Assembly: GCA_003242735.1 (NCBI GenBank)
Contig: QGVH01000028.1
Location: forward strand, 1-48,203
DNA length: 48,203 nucleotides
Source: a bacterium
Lineage (GTDB): Bacteria > Gemmatimonadota > Gemmatimonadetes > Longimicrobiales > RSA9
Direction of reading: 5' to 3'
Positions 44,345 to 48,203 of this stretch are shown piece by piece. Numbering within the stretch: position 1 is the first letter of the stretch; the number at the start of each line of letters is the position of its first letter. Below the pieces are notes generated by a model. It was given only the letters and a program-made list of their open reading frames with translations. It was not told where the DNA came from and did no database searches. The position numbers and the translations under genes were made by a program.

Positions 44345-46773
44345 TCCAGCTCCACGATCGTCACGCCCGTGCCACCTTCGGAAGGCATGCCCAACCGGAA
44401 CGACTTCACGCGCCGGTCCGCGCGCAGCGTCTGCGCGACCACTTCACGCAACGCGCCCGTGCCCTTGCCGTGGATGATGCGCAGCGTGGTCAGGTCCGCC
44501 CGCACCGCCGCGTCCACCGCGCGCTCCACTTCCCCCACCGCCTCCTCTGCACGGAGCCCGCGCAGGTCGATCTCCGGCCGCGCATCCACCTCCGGCGCAC
44601 TCCATCCGACGGCCCCGGCGGCCGCCGGCCGCCGGGACGGCTCCGGTTCCGGCTCCAGCGCAACCAGCCCCTTCACCGGCACCTGGAGCCGCAGCCCGCC
44701 CGTCTCCACCGTCGCGCGACCATCGCGGATCTCCACCACGGTGCCGACCGCACCCGTCGCTGCGATGCGGACGCGCCCGCCCGGCTCCGGCGCGCGCGTT
44801 CCTTCTCCGGCCACGGCCGTCTCCACGGCCAGCTCGGGCATCCGCTCGAGCTGCTTCCTCGCCGCCTGCTCGACCCGCCGCCTCGCCGCGCGCGCCGCCT
44901 CCTCGAACGCCGCCGCGTCCGCGCCCGCGGCCACCGCCTCCCGCAGCTCGCGGATCGCCGCCTCCACCTCCTCTCGCGCGCCGAGCAACAGGTCCCGCGC
45001 CTGCTGCCGTGCACGCCGTTCGGCGTCCCGCTCGCGCTTGCGCACCTCGTGTTCGCGCTGCTCGAGCTGACGCCGCAGCGCCACCAGCTCCGCACGCGCC
45101 GCCTCCGCCTCCGCCAGCGCTTCCGCGGCACGCCGCTCCTTCTCTTCGAGTTCGACGAGGAGCTGCGCGACCTCGCGCTCGGATGCCGGTTGGTACGACT
45201 CCGCCAGCTCCAACACGCTCTCGGGGAAGCCCAACCTCCGCGCGATGGCGAGCCCGTAACTCCGGCCCGGCACTCCCTTCACCAGCCGGTACGTCGGCCG
45301 CAGCTCGCGCGAGTCGAACTGGAGCGACGCGTTCACCACCCCCGGCTCCGTCCCCGCGAGCAGTTTGAGCTGCCCCAGGTGCGTCGTCGCCACGGTACGC
45401 GTGCCACGCCGCGTCAGCTCCACCAGGATCGCCTGCGCCAGCGCGGCGCCCTCCGCAGGGTCGGTCCCGCTGCCGATCTCATCGATGAGCACGAGCGACT
45501 GCGCGTCCGCCTTCTCCACGATCTCGCGGAGGTTCTTCAGGTGCGCGGAGAAGGTGGACAGGCTCGCCTCGATGGACTGCTCGTCGCCGATGTCCGCGAA
45601 CACGTCCGAGAACAGCGGCAGCCGCGTCCCCTGCCCCACCGGCGGGATGATCCCCGACTGCGCCATCAGGCTGATCAGGCCGATCGCTTTGAGCAGCACG
45701 GTCTTGCCACCGGTGTTCGGACCCGAGACGAGCAGCGTCCGCTCTTCCGGGGCGAGGGCGAGGTCGAACGGCACGACGGGGTCCGGGCCCGCGAGCAGCA
45801 ACGGATGGTGGCCGTTGACGACGACGTAGTCCTCGACACCCCGCGGCAGGATCTCCGGCCGTCGCCCGTTGTACTCCAGCGCGTAGCGCGCCCGCGCGTA
45901 CAGCGAATCGAGCTCGATCAGCGCGTCCAGCGTGTCCTGGAGCGCGGCGCGGTGCGGCCGCAGCGCGTCCGTCAGCTCGCGCAAGATGCGCTGCACCTCG
46001 CGCCCTTCCGCCAACTCGAGCTCGCGCAGGCGGTTCATCATCTCGATCGCGATCGGCGGCTCGACGAACAACGTGTTCCCGCTCGCCGACTCGTCATGGA
46101 CGATGCCGCCCACCTCCGCGCGCCCCTCGCGGCGTACCGGGATCACGTAGCGCCCATCGCGCACGCTGACGGATGCGTCCGGAACGCGGATCCGCTCGGG
46201 CAGCGACGCCATGTACTGCTCGAGCCGCTCGACGATGCGCACGCGCGCCACCCGGATCTCGCGCCGCAGGCGGGCCAGTTCGGGCGAGGCGTCGTCGCGC
46301 ACGTGGCCGGAGTCGTCGATCGCCCTGCGAACGGCCTGCTCCTCCGCCTCGAGCAGCCGCCGCGTGTCGCGTTCATCCGTCTCCTCGCCCGGCGCGGCGA
46401 GCAGACGCCTCGCCAACTCGGCCAGCAACGGGTAGTCGCTCCCAAAGCGCAGCAACGCTCTGCGCGCAGTGCGCGCAGAGCGCAACAGCTCGCCCGCGTC
46501 CCGCAGCATCACACCGTCCCACACCGACCCTTCCACCGCGAGCATCCGGAGCGGCGCACGCAGGTCCGGCACCGCCGGCGCGACCCATTCTTCGCTCGCG
46601 AGCAGGAACGCCGCCATCTGGTCCACGCGCCGCAACTCGGTCTCGACCCAGACCCGCGCGTCCGATGGCTCGAGCGCGCGCACCGCCTCCGCGCCCAGCG
46701 GGCTCGCGGCGAACTTCGCCACCAGCTCCAGCACCTCCCGGAACTGGAGCACTCCGAGCGCATGCGCGTTCAT
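44341..46773 (-). CDS. mutS2: Endonuclease MutS2
   Basis: The 810-residue protein lacks the mismatch-recognition domain of MutS and has core and clamp helices, the ATPase (LVSGPNTGGKTVLLK Walker A, LIDEIGSGTDPAEG Walker B) and, after a long coiled coil (about 540-660), a KOW-like stretch and a Smr endonuclease domain at the C-terminus (IDLRGL, IIHGKGTGALREVV). MutS2 acts in recombination control and in splitting collided ribosomes in some species. It ends inside dnaG by four bases and is 30 bases after yqeY. Confidence 0.96.
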   Translation of the reverse strand: MNAHALGVLQFREVLELVAKFAASPLGAEAVRALEPSDARVWVETELRRVDQMAAFLLASEEWVAPAVPDLRAPLRMLAVEGSVWDGVMLRDAGELLRSARTARRALLRFGSDYPLLAELARRLLAAPGEETDERDTRRLLEAEEQAVRRAIDDSGHVRDDASPELARLRREIRVARVRIVERLEQYMASLPERIRVPDASVSVRDGRYVIPVRREGRAEVGGIVHDESASGNTLFVEPPIAIEMMNRLRELELAEGREVQRILRELTDALRPHRAALQDTLDALIELDSLYARARYALEYNGRRPEILPRGVEDYVVVNGHHPLLLAGPDPVVPFDLALAPEERTLLVSGPNTGGKTVLLKAIGLISLMAQSGIIPPVGQGTRLPLFSDVFADIGDEQSIEASLSTFSAHLKNLREIVEKADAQSLVLIDEIGSGTDPAEGAALAQAILVELTRRGTRTVATTHLGQLKLLAGTEPGVVNASLQFDSRELRPTYRLVKGVPGRSYGLAIARRLGFPESVLELAESYQPASEREVAQLLVELEEKERRAAEALAEAEAARAELVALRRQLEQREHEVRKRERDAERRARQQARDLLLGAREEVEAAIRELREAVAAGADAAAFEEAARAARRRVEQAARKQLERMPELAVETAVAGEGTRAPEPGGRVRIAATGAVGTVVEIRDGRATVETGGLRLQVPVKGLVALEPEPEPSRRPAAAGAVGWSAPEVDARPEIDLRGLRAEEAVGEVERAVDAAVRADLTTLRIIHGKGTGALREVVAQTLRADRRVKSFRLGMPSEGGTGVTIVELE
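46456..46482. repeat. Perfect 12-bp inverted repeat inside mutS2
   Basis: CGCTCTGCGCGC is followed by AGT and its exact reverse complement. The DNA encodes part of an Arg/Ala-rich helix (SARTARRALLR), so codon repetition may explain it; the stem is nonetheless long. Confidence 0.7.
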
Positions 46774-46803
46774 CGACCCGCCGTCCTGCCCAGCCGCACC
46801 GGA

Positions 46804-47241
46804 TCAGCCGAGCTCTTCCCGAACGATGCGGTTCGCCTCCTTGCCGTCGAACCGCCCCTTGATCTGCGGCATGATCCGCCCCATCACCTCGCCCACCGTC
46901 TTGGCGCCGGCCTCGATCGCCTCCCGGACGAGCGCACGCACCTCCGCCTCCCCCAGAGGCGGCGGCAGGTACGCGGCCAGCAGCGCCGCCTCCTGCTCCT
47001 CCTTCTCCGCGAGGTCAGCCCGCTTGCCCGCCCGCATCTGCTCCGCCGCCTCCTGCCGCCGCTTGATGGCGCGGCTCACCACCTCGACCGTCTCCGCGTC
47101 GTTCAGCTCGTGCCCCAGCTCGATCTCACGATTGCGGATGTCCGAGAGCAGCGTCGTGAGCAGCACGGTCCGCTGCCGGTCACGCTCGCGCCGCGCGACG
47201 TTGAGGTCCGAGCGGATCCGCTCCTTCAACGTCTCTGCCAT
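46804..47241 (-). CDS. GatB/YqeY domain protein
   Basis: The 145-residue product contains LKERIRSDLNVARRERD, NREIELG, EVVSRAIKRRQEAAEQ, LPPPLGEAEVRALVREAI, MGRIMPQIKGRFDGKEANRIVREELG, hallmarks of the YqeY family. Members resemble the tail of GatB and may bind tRNA or act in translation; a defined function is lacking. It sits between HIT and mutS2, a common order near dnaG. Confidence 0.93.
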   Translation of the reverse strand: MAETLKERIRSDLNVARRERDRQRTVLLTTLLSDIRNREIELGHELNDAETVEVVSRAIKRRQEAAEQMRAGKRADLAEKEEQEAALLAAYLPPPLGEAEVRALVREAIEAGAKTVGEVMGRIMPQIKGRFDGKEANRIVREELG

Positions 47242-47319
47242 TCGCCTCGACCCTCACGTTCTTGGTCCGGGGCCGCCGCGTGGCCAGCGGCGGCCGCGCT
47301 CGCCGTTCCGTCGAACCGC

Positions 47320-47670
47320 TCACCCCGGCGGCCAATCCATCTGACGCCCGCCCAGCACGTGGAGGTGCAGGTGATCCACGGTCTGCCCCGCCGCGGGGCC
47401 GTTGTTCATCACCAGACGGTACCCCGAGCGCGCGATGCCCTCCTGCCGCGCCACCAGGCGCGCCGCGAGCACCACGCGCCCGATCAGCTCCACGTCGTCG
47501 TCCTCCAGCGCGTCCACTGCGGCCACGTGGCGCTTCGGGATCACCAGCACGTGCGTCGGGGCCTGCGGATTGATGTCTCTGAAGGCGAGGGTGTGCTCGT
47601 CCTCGCGCACCACCTGCGCCGGTACGTCCCCGGCTACGATCCGGCAGAAGATGCACTCCGTACTCGCCAC
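47320..47670 (-). CDS. HIT family nucleotide-binding protein
   Basis: The GTG at 47670, preceded by AAGGAGGG, is preferred over the ATG at 47691; the protein then has 116 residues, the normal HIT length. ECIFCRIVAGDVPAQVV at the start, FRDINPQAPTHVLVIPKRH, and the histidine triad in DHLHLHVLGG are seen. HIT hydrolases act on AMP or phosphoramidate nucleotides such as AMP-lysine. It is the first gene of the hit-yqeY-mutS2-dnaG cluster, diverging from the partial gene at the right edge. Confidence 0.94.
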   Translation of the reverse strand: MASTECIFCRIVAGDVPAQVVREDEHTLAFRDINPQAPTHVLVIPKRHVAAVDALEDDDVELIGRVVLAARLVARQEGIARSGYRLVMNNGPAAGQTVDHLHLHVLGGRQMDWPPG

Positions 47671-47820
47671 GATCCCTCCTTGATCGACCATCCGATCCGG
47701 ACCGCTCCCCTGCCCCCGCCCTCGCCCCTGCTCCGGCCCTCTCTTCACCCAACTCGCTATGGCTTCGCCCCACCACGCGCCCCATCCTGCGCACCCCAAC
47801 GCGAGGAGGGCATCCGTCCC

Positions 47821-48203
47821 ATGCTCAGCGAGATCGAGCAGCGCGTCCTGACGCTGCTCCGCAACGACCCCGAGCCGATGGTCCCGCTGGCCCGGATCCA
47901 CGCGGCGTTGGTCGCCGAGCTGGGGCCCCGCATCGGGACCTACGCGCAGCTCCACGACCGGCTGAGGCGCCGGCCCGACCTCTTCCTCCTGCTCGACCCC
48001 CTCCCGTTGCCCTGGTCCGCGGACACCTGGTCCGGCGATGTCCAGGACGAATACCGGAACGCGCTACGGGAGGCCGGGATCGACACCGGCCCGCGCGTCG
48101 CCCTGGCGGCGCCGGACGTGGAGCTCCCTCCACCGCCCCCGACCGCCCACCCCGCGGCGCGGGTGCTTTGCACCCTCCAGGAATCGCGCGTCCACCTGTG
48201 GTC
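47821..48203 (+). CDS. Partial hypothetical protein, cut by the right edge
   Basis: An open frame of at least 127 codons starts at the ATG at 47821, with GGAGGG 11 bases upstream, and runs off the window. It reads MLSEIEQRVLTLLRNDPEP then RIGTYAQLHDRLRRRPDLFLLLDPLPLPW, a possible winged-helix-like N-terminus followed by a Pro-rich linker; no domain is securely recognised. It is divergent from the HIT gene. The third-position bias is strongly G/C as in true genes. Confidence 0.6.
   Translation, partial: MLSEIEQRVLTLLRNDPEPMVPLARIHAALVAELGPRIGTYAQLHDRLRRRPDLFLLLDPLPLPWSADTWSGDVQDEYRNALREAGIDTGPRVALAAPDVELPPPPPTAHPAARVLCTLQESRVHLW

Noticed and set aside
41714..45070. Very long plus-strand open frame opposite recJ start, dnaG and mutS2
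   Set aside because: It is an antisense shadow of real genes in GC-rich DNA: the composition is Arg/His/Pro/Leu-rich, there is no domain, and the minus-strand genes are full-length housekeeping proteins.

Overview
The window is about 48 kb of very GC-rich bacterial chromosome (my estimate is around 70% G+C with strong G/C bias at third codon positions). Gene content is that of a free-living Gram-negative: TolC-type outer-membrane efflux protein, lipoproteins, beta-oxidation enzymes, an SHMT/leucine-dehydrogenase pair and a complete RsbVWU-type partner-switching set. The mixture (Minf_1886 family protein, many secreted peptidases and amidohydrolases, short RsmD-CoaD-Pta cluster, CPBP protease) suggests Gemmatimonadota or a close relative; that is inference, since no 16S rRNA gene is present.

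Nearly everything reads on the minus strand. Only a methyltransferase (9435-10154) and a partial gene at the right end (47821-48203) are on the plus strand. Genes are packed with 1-4 base stop/start overlaps (ATGA, GTGA, TTGA, TAATG, TGATG), and several real starts are GTG or TTG codons identified by those overlaps.

Region by region, in window order. 1-2832: an operon, read right to left, of ECF sigma factor, short one-helix membrane protein (probable anti-sigma), membrane-anchored LTXXQ/CnrX-like sensor, TolC-family protein and an ABC ATPase cut by the window edge. The order sigma, anti-sigma, sensor, efflux recalls CnrYXH-CnrCBA but with an ABC pump; this is the most system-like locus. 3375-4533: DUF4142 lipoprotein and DUF2267 protein. 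4602-4673: a tRNA-like gene with a non-standard anticodon loop. 4864-9191: an amidohydrolase lipoprotein and an M14 metallopeptidase. 10347-18258: a long run of zinc-ribbon protein, NAD(P)H-hydrate repair enzyme, beta-propeller protein, thiL, plsC, eno, ftsB, GyrI-like protein and an elongator tRNA-Met followed by a clear terminator. 18345-20854: GH15 glucoamylase and a Minf_1886 protein. 21260-27940: glyA, leucine dehydrogenase, acyl-CoA dehydrogenase-like protein, 3-hydroxyacyl-CoA dehydrogenase, CPBP protease and thiolase, which looks like amino-acid/short-chain acyl-CoA catabolism. 28049-32883: Rex repressor, arginine deiminase, DnaQ-like exonuclease, metallo-beta-lactamase-fold hydrolase and a geranylgeranyl-reductase-like flavoprotein, preceded by a perfect Rex operator lying on a promoter. 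33032-39890: recJ-downstream block rsmD, coaD, pta, RsbV, RsbW, RsbU, rsmA and a UMF1-type MFS transporter. 39955-47670: HIT protein, YqeY, mutS2, dnaG, zinc-ribbon coiled-coil protein, terminator, recJ.

No CRISPR array, insertion sequence, prophage or classical defence system is visible. The best leads are the CnrYXH-like sigma/sensor/ABC-efflux operon, the anomalous tRNA, the Rex-controlled arginine deiminase operon, the acyl-CoA dehydrogenase without a catalytic glutamate, and the protein-coding operon that ends in tRNA-Met.
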